Assembly: GCA_963664845.1 (NCBI GenBank) | Contig: OY761615.1 | Location: 2,976,001-3,040,000, forward strand | DNA length: 64,000 nucleotides | Reading direction: 5' to 3' | Origin: CAIYTF01 sp963664845 | GTDB lineage: Bacteria; Bacteroidota; Ignavibacteria; Ignavibacteriales; Ignavibacteriaceae | In this document: positions 18,171 to 27,507 of the stretch, piece by piece | How the letters are laid out: each line of letters begins with the position of its first letter | How positions within the stretch are numbered: position 1 is the stretch's first letter | Position numbers and translations under genes: made by a program | The notes under the pieces: generated by a model | Told to the model about the DNA's origin: nothing | The model's input: the letters and a program-made list of their open reading frames with translations, nothing else | Database searches by the model: none

Positions 18171-18293
18171 GCGCTGTTTTTTTTGCTGACATAAACATAT
18201 ACCTTAAACTTACTCTTCTGCCGGGCTGCGCAGCCTTTTTGTCCTGATTTGGTAATTGCCTGTTCAAAAGTTTTTTAACAAGATGAACTTTTT

Positions 18294-21200
18294 ATGGCAT
18301 TTAAAAAGCTGGTCATTTTATATATTCTTTTCACTGCTTCGTTGGCGGCACAGGTGGATACTGCGCTCACCATAACGGAAGTAATGTTCAATGCCCCCGC
18401 CGGCAACAATCAATATGTTGAAATTTTTAATCTAAGTTATTCTGACACCTTTGACCTGTCAAAATATCGGATACAATATTCAAACACCACCATGGACTAT
18501 ATTGTATCCGCAGGCTATGGGACTATGTTGCTGCCCCGCCAGTATGCGGTGATCTTTCAGAAAAATTATGATCTTATATACGGTCTTGGGATATATAAAA
18601 ACGTTATTCCGGAAACTGCACTGATTGTAAAGATCTATGACGAGCAGTTTGGCAACTCGGGAATGATCTCAACCGCTACCCGTCCCGTCTCCCTTCTTGA
18701 CGAAAATAAAAGACTTATTGATACCTATTCCTATTCTCCCGATCAGACAACCGCCGGCATTTCTGATGAAAAAATACTGCTGACAAAAGATAACTCGGCG
18801 GGTAACTGGGCCAATTCGTCTGACACGCTGGGGACCCCTGGCGGAAGAAATTCCGTTACTCCGGTACTGCTTGATGTATCGGTTTCCCCGAGGCTTGATC
18901 AACCTCTGCCTGTGTTTTCGGATATGCCGGTTACCTTTTCCTTTCTTGTTGCCAACGAAGGCAAACAGGAGGCGACTCCGGTTTCCCTGAATATCTACCA
19001 CGACGAAAATTTCGATTCACTTGGGCAGCCGGGTGAACTGGTATATGCAAAACAAAACATTTCCCTGCCACAATCAAAATCATTAACCATCAACTGGCAG
19101 TCGCCTCCGCTGAAAGCAGGGAAGCACCTGTTCTGGGTAACGGCAGATTTATTGCATGATGAAATTCCAACCAATAACGCAGCGGGTGTTTGGGTGACTG
19201 TTTATAACAGGGAACATGCATTCAACGATATTGTGTTTAACGAGATCATGTATGCCCCGGTTGATTCCCAGCCGGAATGGGTGGAACTGTATAACCGGAC
19301 AAATGCGGCAATTGATCTGAAACGGTGGCGTTTTGCAGATGCAAAAGACACCGTGAGGATGCCCGGCGAAAGTATTTTGTTCCCTGCAAAAAGCTATTTA
19401 CTCCTTGCAAAGGACACCACCCTATGGAAATATTATCATTATTCTGTAACTCCGCCCATGGTTTGGGTTCATGACCTCCCCAGGCTTAATAATGACGGTG
19501 ACACTATCCACATCATCGACAGTCTTGGAATGATGATCGACTCCGTTGCGTATACTTCAACATTGGGCGGGGCAAATGGCCATTCGCTTGAACGCGTTGA
19601 CGTTGATGCGGGAAGTGGTGCTGCGGCAAACTGGAAACAAAGCACCGGAAGCCATCACGCTACGCCTGGACAAATCAATTCAGTTACTCCGAAAGAGTAT
19701 GATCTGGCTCTTACTGCTTTGCTTTTCTCAAAGTCGTACTTACTATCCGGGGATTCACTGACATTAACGACTAAAATAAAGAACGCGGGGAAACGGCTGT
19801 GTGCCGGTGCGGTGCTTGATGTCTATCGCGATCTGTCGCGTGATTCAATGGCTCAGACAGGGGAACTGATCGCATCTTTTCCGGTTCGCGGTTTGTCTTC
19901 CGGGGAACTTGATTCAATGCAACTGCCGCTGGGCATCCCACCTCCGGGTGATAATCTCTATATCGCAATCCTGCATTTCACCGCCGATGAAGATACAACC
20001 AATAATGTTGCACTTTGCCCGGTCAAGGTTATTGCTCCATCCGAAAACCGGAACGATATAGTGATCAATGAGATCATGTATGCCCCCGCGAATAACGAAC
20101 CGGAATGGATCGAAGTGTATAATCGGTCAACAAAAACAATTAACGTGAAAAAGTGGCAATTGGTTAATGGAGTCCTAAGTGTGGGTGCGTTGGCAATAAC
20201 GGATGTATTGATCCCTCCCCAAAGTTTTATGGTGTTTGCAAAGGACACAACGCTTAAGAGTTTTTATCCCTATTCAATTTCCGTACATACTGCATCATTG
20301 CCGGCTCTGCACAATTCCGGCGATATGCTTGTGCTTCGCGACTCGCTTGAACGCACAATAGACTCGGTCAGCTACACACCCGCTATGGGCGGCTCATCCG
20401 GTTACTCGCTGGAGCGGGTGAGCGTTGATTCGGTAAGTACCGGCAGCAACAATTGGAAGCAGAGCCTCAGCCGCTATCACGCCACACCCGGTACGAAGAA
20501 CTCAGTAGTACCCAGGGAATATGATGCAGTTAATACATCTCTCTTTTCTCTTCAGCCTTATAGCCTTGCCGGTGAACCGGTCTCATTGTTCTGTAAAATA
20601 AGTAACAGGGGTAAGCATTCCTTTGCCGGGGTTGTTCTGAACCTTTATGATGATGGTAATTTCGACAGTACTGCGCAGGCGGGAGAAAAAATATCCTCTT
20701 TCCCGGTCGCAAATCTGGCTGCGGGTGATTCCATAACAATGGAGCTTCCTCTCGGCGTTCCAACAGTGGGGGTGCATCAGTATATCGCCGTTGTTGCTTT
20801 TTCTCAGGATGAGGATACTACAAACAACACGGCCTGCTGCCGGTTGCAGGTGGTTGTACCGACCGAAGTCAGGAACGACATTGTCATTAATGAAGTAATG
20901 TATGCACCCGCAAACAATGAGCCGGAGTGGATTGAAATTTTTAATCGGACAAACAGAACCATCAACCTGAAGAAGTGGCAGATTGCCAACGGATCGCCTG
21001 AATCGGGTGTACATTCGTTAACAGAGGTGCTGTTGTCTCCCCGAAGTTATCTGGTGCTTACCAAGGATTCGTTGTTGAAAAGTTTTTATCCTTTTTCGTT
21101 TTTGATCCATCCTGTCGGTCTGCCCACGCTGCACAACACCGGTGATGAGCTGGTGCTCCGCGATTCGTTGAACCGGATAATTGATTCGATGCAATATACA

Positions 21201-23804
21201 CCCGCAATGGGCGGCTCTGCGGGCTGTTCACTGGAAAGGGTGAGCGTTGATTCAGGCAGCACAAGCCTTGCCAATTGGAAGCAGTGCATCAGTCGTTTTC
21301 ACGGAACACCGGGAATAAATAATTCCGTAACAATAAAACACAATGATGCTCAATTGTTATCCATGGCTTCATCAAATGCCTGGTACTATGCCGGCGATAC
21401 TCTTACGCTTTTCTGTATAGTGAAAAATTTGGGCAGGCAGTCTATACAGGGTGCGGAACTGTATCTCTACTATGACAGCAATCTTGATACGGTCGCTCAG
21501 GCAGGTGAAAAGATCGCAGCGTTCGACGTTCCCGTCATATCACCGGGAGACAGTGCGCAATTTGCAATAAACGCGGGCATTGTTAAAAACGGACTCCGGC
21601 AATATCTTGCGGTGGTGCACTATCCGGTCGATGAAGATACAACGAACAACTTCGCGTTCTGCCATGTGCGGGGAATAACAGCAGGGGAGCAGCGCAATGA
21701 TGTTGTGATAAATGAAATTCTCTACGCTACGCTGCCAGGTGAATCGGAATGGATTGAACTTTATAATCAAAGCAATAAAACAATCGACCTTAAAAAGTAT
21801 CATCTTGCTGACGCAAAAGACACCGCTACACTGTTGCAAAACTCCTTTTTTCTCCTTCCCGCACGCTATGTACTACTCTCACACGACAGCCTGCTTGCAA
21901 AAAAGTTTTCGCTGTCATCACCGCTGCTTGTTGTTCCGTTCCCGGTGCTGAACAATGATGGCGATAAAGTCATTCTGATGGATTCTCTCTTTCGCGTAAT
22001 TGATTCCCTGCAATATGACGGTACCTGGGGAGTCGACGGAAAATCGATTGAGCGCGTTGCTTCATCGGCCAGTTCAACAGAGCAGGCAAACTGGGTGGTG
22101 TCAAAAAATAAATATGGTGCGTCCCCCGGTGCAGCCAACTCGATAAGTAGTAAAACAACCGATCTGATGGTGTCTGCAATTGCCTGTACGCCGCAAAAAC
22201 CCTTGGCAGGTGATTGGGTTACACCCAAGGCACTCATTAAAAATCTGGGAGCTGCTGACGCAACAAATTGCATGGTGCAGTTCAGTCTGGCTGGTCTCGT
22301 GGCGGCGGACAGCATTCTTGCCTCAGTTACTGTTCCTCTTCTGCATGCAAAGGACTCGCTGATGGTGTCGTCGACAGCAGCTTTTAAAATGAATAACACT
22401 TCTGTTTTGTACAAGGCAACAGTCTCGCTTGCCAACGACGAAGACACCACCAATAATTATTTACCTTCAATGGTGTCGGCGAAACAAAAGCCACCCCAAC
22501 TGGTGTTAAATGAAATAATGTTCTCTCCTCCGTCTGGTGCTCCTGAATGGATAGAACTGAGGAATATTTCGGGTGACAGGGTTAATCTGAAAGGCTGCAC
22601 TGTAACAGATGTTCTCACTGCGCCACAAACAACAGTAATCGCCGTCGCTGATTATTTTGTAAACCCGTTTGATTATGTCATCCTCTCCAGGGATTCACTG
22701 CCTGCACACTTTTCCTATGCAAACAGCCGGCTCCTGAAAATCGCTCTTCCTCCGCTGAATGACGATGCAGATGGGGTCATCATCCGCACCGGCGATGGGG
22801 AAACGATCGACTCGGTCTTTTATGCTTCATCTTGGCGGACGCATCAGGGACGATCACTTGAACGCATCTCGATGTATCAGCCATCAACAGACAGCACAAA
22901 CTGGATATTCTCCTATGCCAAAAACGGTGCAACACCCGCGCTGCCCAATGCTGTTGATACGCTTGCGCGCCATGCAAAAAACGATCTGATGGTGAATGAA
23001 ATTTTATATAATGCTGGAGCGGATAATTCTGATTTTATTGAGCTGTATAATGCAGGCAATAAATATATTCAGCTCACGGGGTGGAGCATAATGGTTGCAG
23101 GCAAACACCGCTTTTATCTTTGCGATACCGTTGCAATGCTTCCTTCCAGGCAATACTATGTGCTTTATGCCGATACAGTTCTATTGCAGAAATTTCCGCA
23201 GATACGCAGCAACGTTTATTCACACTGCACGATGAGTGATCTCGCTCTGCTCACCGTGGGAACCTGGATAGTATTGCAGGACGGTACCGGAGGGGTAATT
23301 GATTCATTATATTATATGCCGTCGTGGCACAGCTCCGCTTTTAAGGATACCAAAAACCGTTCACTTGAAAAACTTGGCAACACCATGGATAGCTGGAACT
23401 CCCATAACTGGAGCAGTTCACTTTCTGCGGATGGAGCAACACCGGGAAAGGAAAACAGTATCAAAACCTTGGCGCAGCCGGTTGCATCCGGCTTATCTTT
23501 TTCGCCCAATCCGTTTTCCCCGGATAATGACAGCTTCGAAGATGTCACGGTTATTTCGTTAACTGTTCAGTTTGCTCAGGCATCGGTAACGGTGACCATA
23601 TATGATGACAAGGGGCGGCAGGTCCGTAAGCTGCTCAACAGCGAACCGATGCAGATACCCGCCCTGATACCCTTCGACGGCAGAAATGAGGACAGGAATC
23701 CGCTGCGGATTGGAATGTACATTGTGCTAGCAGAGGCCGTCGATCTTGCAAGCGGGCGCAAAGAGGTGCACAAAGGAGTGCTGGTGGTCGCCAGAAAGCT
23801 TTAA
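18294..23804 (+). CDS. giant secreted lamin-tail-domain repeat protein
   Basis: A 1836-residue secreted protein. The signal peptide is MAFKKLVILYILFTASLAAQ. Seven lamin-tail (LTD) domains can be counted from their first strand: ITEVMFNAPAGN (about 27), then about 310 (NEIMYAPVDSQPEWVELYNR), 586, 860, 1134, 1402 and 1562. Repeats two to five recur every 274-276 residues because a CARDB/Ig-like domain (DSLTLTTKIKNAGK type, ending DEDTTNN) sits between them. LTDs 3 and 4 are nearly identical in protein but differ at many synonymous sites, so the duplication is old and under selection. The C-terminus (SFSPNPFSPDNDSFEDV, then FDGRNEDRNPLRIGMYIV) is a FlgD-Ig-like module. Probably a cell-surface or extracellular binding or structural protein; export by the type IX pathway is inferred. 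Confidence 0.85.
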   Translation: MAFKKLVILYILFTASLAAQVDTALTITEVMFNAPAGNNQYVEIFNLSYSDTFDLSKYRIQYSNTTMDYIVSAGYGTMLLPRQYAVIFQKNYDLIYGLGIYKNVIPETALIVKIYDEQFGNSGMISTATRPVSLLDENKRLIDTYSYSPDQTTAGISDEKILLTKDNSAGNWANSSDTLGTPGGRNSVTPVLLDVSVSPRLDQPLPVFSDMPVTFSFLVANEGKQEATPVSLNIYHDENFDSLGQPGELVYAKQNISLPQSKSLTINWQSPPLKAGKHLFWVTADLLHDEIPTNNAAGVWVTVYNREHAFNDIVFNEIMYAPVDSQPEWVELYNRTNAAIDLKRWRFADAKDTVRMPGESILFPAKSYLLLAKDTTLWKYYHYSVTPPMVWVHDLPRLNNDGDTIHIIDSLGMMIDSVAYTSTLGGANGHSLERVDVDAGSGAAANWKQSTGSHHATPGQINSVTPKEYDLALTALLFSKSYLLSGDSLTLTTKIKNAGKRLCAGAVLDVYRDLSRDSMAQTGELIASFPVRGLSSGELDSMQLPLGIPPPGDNLYIAILHFTADEDTTNNVALCPVKVIAPSENRNDIVINEIMYAPANNEPEWIEVYNRSTKTINVKKWQLVNGVLSVGALAITDVLIPPQSFMVFAKDTTLKSFYPYSISVHTASLPALHNSGDMLVLRDSLERTIDSVSYTPAMGGSSGYSLERVSVDSVSTGSNNWKQSLSRYHATPGTKNSVVPREYDAVNTSLFSLQPYSLAGEPVSLFCKISNRGKHSFAGVVLNLYDDGNFDSTAQAGEKISSFPVANLAAGDSITMELPLGVPTVGVHQYIAVVAFSQDEDTTNNTACCRLQVVVPTEVRNDIVINEVMYAPANNEPEWIEIFNRTNRTINLKKWQIANGSPESGVHSLTEVLLSPRSYLVLTKDSLLKSFYPFSFLIHPVGLPTLHNTGDELVLRDSLNRIIDSMQYTPAMGGSAGCSLERVSVDSGSTSLANWKQCISRFHGTPGINNSVTIKHNDAQLLSMASSNAWYYAGDTLTLFCIVKNLGRQSIQGAELYLYYDSNLDTVAQAGEKIAAFDVPVISPGDSAQFAINAGIVKNGLRQYLAVVHYPVDEDTTNNFAFCHVRGITAGEQRNDVVINEILYATLPGESEWIELYNQSNKTIDLKKYHLADAKDTATLLQNSFFLLPARYVLLSHDSLLAKKFSLSSPLLVVPFPVLNNDGDKVILMDSLFRVIDSLQYDGTWGVDGKSIERVASSASSTEQANWVVSKNKYGASPGAANSISSKTTDLMVSAIACTPQKPLAGDWVTPKALIKNLGAADATNCMVQFSLAGLVAADSILASVTVPLLHAKDSLMVSSTAAFKMNNTSVLYKATVSLANDEDTTNNYLPSMVSAKQKPPQLVLNEIMFSPPSGAPEWIELRNISGDRVNLKGCTVTDVLTAPQTTVIAVADYFVNPFDYVILSRDSLPAHFSYANSRLLKIALPPLNDDADGVIIRTGDGETIDSVFYASSWRTHQGRSLERISMYQPSTDSTNWIFSYAKNGATPALPNAVDTLARHAKNDLMVNEILYNAGADNSDFIELYNAGNKYIQLTGWSIMVAGKHRFYLCDTVAMLPSRQYYVLYADTVLLQKFPQIRSNVYSHCTMSDLALLTVGTWIVLQDGTGGVIDSLYYMPSWHSSAFKDTKNRSLEKLGNTMDSWNSHNWSSSLSADGATPGKENSIKTLAQPVASGLSFSPNPFSPDNDSFEDVTVISLTVQFAQASVTVTIYDDKGRQVRKLLNSEPMQIPALIPFDGRNEDRNPLRIGMYIVLAEAVDLASGRKEVHKGVLVVARKL

Positions 23805-23884
23805 GATCAGGAAGTCAGATGGATGCCAACTATGCGAATAGATATTGAATAAACATTGGTTGTCATTCCCGTCACGCCGTGCCG

Positions 23885-23943
23885 CATAGGCGTCAACTTA
23901 ACACAGTTGGTGAAGCGTTGTCATTCCCATCATGGCGTAACGC
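23885..23943. repeat. partial A-type element (left terminus)
   Basis: Left terminus cataggcgtcaacttaa followed by the start of the A-type core (ttgtcattcccatcatgg), cut off at the left terminus of the next element. Two termini in the same orientation only 60 bases apart show that elements have accumulated on top of each other here. Confidence 0.55.
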
Positions 23944-24180
23944 ACCGATGTCAACTTAAAACAAGGACAACAGTCAATAAGCGCTTCTCAGCAAGGGTCG
24001 TTAACGCTATCATGATTTGCTTTATGTCCCGAAGGGACTAAATTTGAATAACCGCGGGCGTAAGCCCGTGGTAACCTGCTTAAGAGTTATCCGTCCCTGA
24101 ATAGGGGCGAACAAAACCCATGAATTGGCTTAAACCCGTTTTTCAATAGATGTCTATCGTATTTAAAAGTTGACATCGTC
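23944..24180. repeat. C-type inverted-repeat element, 237 bp
   Basis: Left terminus accgatgtcaacttaa and right terminus ttaaaagttgacatcgt enclose the same core as 13893-14137: hairpin GTCCC gaa GGGAC, ctaaatttgaataacc, hairpin GCGGGCG taa GCCCG, gtccctgaataggggcgaac and aaaacccatgaatt. The remaining gap to 24395 is AT-rich and holds no gene. Confidence 0.7.
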
Positions 24181-24395
24181 ACGGAAGTGACAACAAGGCT
24201 GTGTTTTCAAGTATATTGCCGTCATTTGTCAATTAACAACTATGAAGCCCTGTTCCTTCTCTTTTTCGCAACATTTTTGTAAGAAATGAGAATATGACAT
24301 GGATTTTAATGAATTTAACCGCTTTTTGTGCTTTTTTTTTGGAATAATTTTTGCTAATCATTGTTGACGTTATTTATTTTATTCTCAGGAAAGAT

Positions 24396-25331
24396 ATGCA
24401 GGAAGAAACTTTTAATATAGAAGATCTATTACGCCGCTCAAAAATGGGAGCGGAAACCGAAGGAATTAATACAGTTGCTATCATCGGGGCAGGGGTTATG
24501 GGACAGGGAATTGCGCAAACCATTGCATCTGCCGGTTTGGAGGCTTTGGTCATCGAACGTGACCAGGAACATTTGGATATGGCAAAAGCCTCATTATCGG
24601 AAGACATTGACCGTGAAATCAAACGCTGGGCAATGACCTCCTCTGAGAAGAAAGCTATCATGAGCAGGATAAAATGGTCGGCAGTCCTTAAGGACGCGGC
24701 AGAATATGACCTGCTTATCGAAGCTGTCGACGAAGACCTGGACCTCAAAGTATCCCTTTTCAAACAGTTCGATTCCTTCGCCAATAAAGACGCTATCTTC
24801 GTTTCAAACACTTCCACACTCAGCCTGACCAAAATTGCCGAAAAAACATCACGCCCGGGTAAGATCATCGGAATGCACTTCCTCAATCCCGTTCCCAAGA
24901 TCCCGGTTGTGGAACTGGTAAAAGGTCTTGAAACCTCAATAGAGACCGTTAAGGTCGTGAAGCAATTTGCAAAGCGTATCGGCAAAACAGCAATTGAAGT
25001 TTATGAATATCCCGGATTTGTTACCACCCGCGCAATTGTTCCTCTGCTGAACGAAGCGATGCACATCCTTATGGAAGGCATTGCCGATGCAAAAGATATC
25101 GATACCGCTATGCGGCTTGGTTACGGATTCCCCAACGGACCACTTGAAATGGCAGACAGCATGGGCCTTGATGAAGTTCTGGCTTGGATGGACACCTTGT
25201 GGAAAACACTTGGCGAACCAAGATACCGCGCCTGCCCCATTCTCCGCAAATTGGTACGCGAGAAAAAGCTTGGCAGAAAAACCGGCGAAGGATTCTTCAA
25301 ATACGATTCCGACGGGAAAATAGTAGGGTAG
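24396..25331 (+). CDS. 3-hydroxyacyl-CoA (3-hydroxybutyryl-CoA) dehydrogenase
   Basis: A 311-residue NAD-dependent dehydrogenase that oxidises 3-hydroxyacyl-CoA or reduces acetoacetyl-CoA. The Rossmann motif GAGVMGQGIA (about residues 33-42) is preceded by about twenty extra residues. The catalytic region MHFLNPVPKIPVVELV, the PGFVTTR motif and the C-terminal domain phrase AMRLGYGFPNGPLEMAD then GRKTGEGFFKY are all present. ATG at 24396 has AGGAAAG upstream; a TTG at 24351 is less likely. Acetate kinase follows after a repeat-filled gap, so both may serve acyl-CoA or acetate metabolism. Confidence 0.92.
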   Translation: MQEETFNIEDLLRRSKMGAETEGINTVAIIGAGVMGQGIAQTIASAGLEALVIERDQEHLDMAKASLSEDIDREIKRWAMTSSEKKAIMSRIKWSAVLKDAAEYDLLIEAVDEDLDLKVSLFKQFDSFANKDAIFVSNTSTLSLTKIAEKTSRPGKIIGMHFLNPVPKIPVVELVKGLETSIETVKVVKQFAKRIGKTAIEVYEYPGFVTTRAIVPLLNEAMHILMEGIADAKDIDTAMRLGYGFPNGPLEMADSMGLDEVLAWMDTLWKTLGEPRYRACPILRKLVREKKLGRKTGEGFFKYDSDGKIVG

Positions 25332-25345
25332 CCTCGGCAGGTGAC

Positions 25346-25530
25346 CAATGGTGTCCACTTAACAATACTCGTAAGGAGTGTCATTCCCGCGAAGGTTGAG
25401 TGCAACCGAAATCCCGCTTCCAGCGGGGCGCGTGTCCCGATCCTATCGGGGGGAATCTACCTGATTCGAGTTGCATGAGAAAAAATTTAATAGTCAACGT
25501 CTGCCTATTCATGCTAAGTTGAAACCATTG
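25346..25530. mobile_element. A-type MITE-like element, 185 bp
   Basis: Left terminus caatggtgtccacttaa and right terminus ctaagttgaaaccattg, inverted with a few mismatches. The core has the gtcattcccgcg / cgggaatctacctgat words shared with 62996-63127, with an extra palindrome (gcttccagcgggg and gtcccgatcctatcgggg) inserted. Flanks 25337-25345 (gcaggtgac) and 25531-25539 (gcagatgat) match at 7 of 9 bases, a decayed 9-bp target duplication. Confidence 0.7.
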
Positions 25531-25650
25531 GCAGATGATCAGGGGGAACCGGCCTGCACCTGTTGCAGGCACATACGTACAGTCCGAAATTATCATGCAG
25601 TCCTGTTTTTTGATTCAGATTGCATTTGTTAAAAATAACATAGGTTAAAC

Positions 25651-26856
25651 ATGAAAGTTTTAGTTTTAAATTGCGGAAGTTCTTCGCTTAAATACCAGTT
25701 CTTTGATACCACACAAAAAGTTGCGCTCGCAAAGGGCTTGATTGAACGCATCGGCATGAGCGGTGCAGTGCTTACCCACTCGCGTTATGACGGCGATTCC
25801 GTCAGCATCGTTGGAGAAATTCTCGATCACTCTATTGCCATTGAATACGTGCTCGCTGTTATGCTCAGCAAAAATCACGGCGTCATAGAGGACAAAGAAG
25901 AAATTGATGCCGTCGGGCATCGTGTTGTTCACGGCGGTGAAGATTTTTCCGCTTCGGTTCTCATCACCGATGAGGTGATGAAAGTGTTGCAGGATTGCAT
26001 CGAGCTTGCTCCGCTGCACAATCCGCCGAACATTAAGGGTATCCAGGCGTGCAAGCGCGTTATACCCACCACGCCTCAGGTTGCAGTGTTCGATACGGCT
26101 TTCCATGCCGGTATGCCTGCGCATGCGTTCCTTTACGGCCTTCCCTATGAACTCTACAAACGCCATAAGATACGCCGCTATGGCTTTCATGGAACTTCAC
26201 ACCGGTATGTCTCTGAAATAGCAGCACAGATGCTTGGGAAACCACTCAGCGAACTGAAACTGGTTACGGCGCACCTCGGCAACGGATGCAGTATAGCTGC
26301 GGTGGACGGAGGCGTTTCGGTGGATACTTCAATGGGATTCACACCTCTTGAAGGTTTGTTAATGGGAACGCGTTCAGGCGATATGGACCCATCAGTAATT
26401 CTGCACGTAATGGGAAAAGAAGGTCTGTCTCTTTCCGAAGCAAACACCCTGTTGAACAAACACAGCGGTCTTATTGGAGTGAGTGGCGAAAGCAGTGATA
26501 TGCGCGAAGTGATCTCCAGCATGAACGAAGGCAACAAGCGTGCAAAAATTGCATTCAACATGTTTACCTATCGCATCAAAAAATATCTCGGGGCTTATGC
26601 GGCCGCAATGGGCGGACTCGATGCTTTCATCTTCACCGGCGGTATTGGTGAGAATGCAGTTGATATCCGTACGCACGTTTGCAAAAACCTGGAGTTCCTC
26701 GGAATTGAACTCGATCCGGAACGCAATGCGGCAAGGAAAGATCTCATCTCGACCGATTCCTCCCGTGTGAAAGTGCTTCGCATCTCCACTAACGAAGAAC
26801 TGGTCATAGCTCTGGACACCTCGGATATTGTTGAGAAGATAAAAAAATCTGTCTGA
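25651..26856 (+). CDS. ackA: acetate kinase
   Basis: Acetate kinase, 401 residues, full length. It interconverts acetyl phosphate plus ADP with acetate plus ATP. Visible: the N-terminal VLNCGSSSLKYQ, the GHRVVHGGE motif with its substrate-binding arginine, the FDTAFH strand, RYGFHGTSHRYV with the catalytic histidine (about 180), LGNGCSIAAVDGG, and GTRSGDMDP; the C-terminal adenosine-binding phrase FTGGIGENAV is intact. No phosphotransacetylase gene is adjacent. A terminator follows directly. Confidence 0.97.
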   Translation: MKVLVLNCGSSSLKYQFFDTTQKVALAKGLIERIGMSGAVLTHSRYDGDSVSIVGEILDHSIAIEYVLAVMLSKNHGVIEDKEEIDAVGHRVVHGGEDFSASVLITDEVMKVLQDCIELAPLHNPPNIKGIQACKRVIPTTPQVAVFDTAFHAGMPAHAFLYGLPYELYKRHKIRRYGFHGTSHRYVSEIAAQMLGKPLSELKLVTAHLGNGCSIAAVDGGVSVDTSMGFTPLEGLLMGTRSGDMDPSVILHVMGKEGLSLSEANTLLNKHSGLIGVSGESSDMREVISSMNEGNKRAKIAFNMFTYRIKKYLGAYAAAMGGLDAFIFTGGIGENAVDIRTHVCKNLEFLGIELDPERNAARKDLISTDSSRVKVLRISTNEELVIALDTSDIVEKIKKSV

Positions 26857-26877
26857 TCATAATTTCAAATTAGCACA

Positions 26878-26917
26878 AAGGCTGTTATCAAAATTGGTTT
26901 GAGACAGCCTTTTTTTT
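26878..26917 (+). terminator. rho-independent terminator after ackA
   Basis: Stem AAAGGCTGT / ACAGCCTTT around a 17-base loop, followed by eight T. It begins about 20 bases after the ackA stop. Confidence 0.85.
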
Positions 26918-26967
26918 ATGCTGGTGGCGGACATCTGCTTACCGGTAAAATAAGTCCGAATGCGAAT

Positions 26968-27201
26968 ATGAGCAGCGCGGTACAGGAAGCTGCTTGCCGC
27001 TATTATGAGCGTGACTTTGAAATAAAATATGATTATTTTAGAACAGGATATTTCGGGCGGATAGGGAGATGGCTTGGCATAGTTCCAAAGGCGGCAAAAT
27101 ATAGAAATAAACTTCTGCTTGATGGGGTTTCAATTCTTCTTGGAAATACGATCGCTAAGAAAGTGGGCCAAATCAAAAATATTTCGAAACAGGAAACTTA
27201 A
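26968..27201 (+). CDS. hypothetical protein, possibly displaced Rhs-array remnant
   Basis: A 77-residue frame from ATG 26968 (MSSAVQEAACRYYERDF), rich in aromatic and basic residues, with a hydrophobic stretch LLLDGVSILLGNTIAKKV. The frame is open back to 26899, but those codons overlap the ackA terminator. No family is recognised. It lies at the left edge of the Rhs module array, so it may be the remains of an older tip or immunity gene; this is inference. Confidence 0.35.
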   Translation: MSSAVQEAACRYYERDFEIKYDYFRTGYFGRIGRWLGIVPKAAKYRNKLLLDGVSILLGNTIAKKVGQIKNISKQET

Positions 27202-27265
27202 TTTATTATGCAAGTATTTAACGCTCAATATAATATAATTAAAAATCACATACCTGGTTTTTAGA

Positions 27266-27463
27266 ATGTCATTAATGGAAAGTATATTATGTACTATTCT
27301 CTCGTTTTTTTTCATGGCAGGCACCTATTATTATTCAATATCGAAAGAAGATAGTGACGATGAAAAACTGAGAACTATTATTGCAAGGGTTGGCACAACA
27401 CTTATATTTTTAACGTTTTTTATAAGTCTTTTGATCACCATGTTTTTTCATAGTTTCAAGTAG
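27266..27463 (+). CDS. small two-helix membrane protein
   Basis: A 65-residue protein with two transmembrane helices (ILCTILSFFFMAGTYYYSI and TTLIFLTFFISLLITMFF) joined by an acidic loop SKEDSDDEKLRTIIARVG. The surrounding DNA is markedly AT-rich, like the tip genes that follow and unlike the housekeeping genes. It ends about 45 bases before the first Rhs module. An immunity-type membrane protein is one possibility; nothing in the sequence proves it. Confidence 0.45.
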   Translation: MSLMESILCTILSFFFMAGTYYYSISKEDSDDEKLRTIIARVGTTLIFLTFFISLLITMFFHSFK

Positions 27464-27507
27464 CGATAGAATATTTTTACTGGCAGTAGGATACTTCACA
27501 AATTCTA

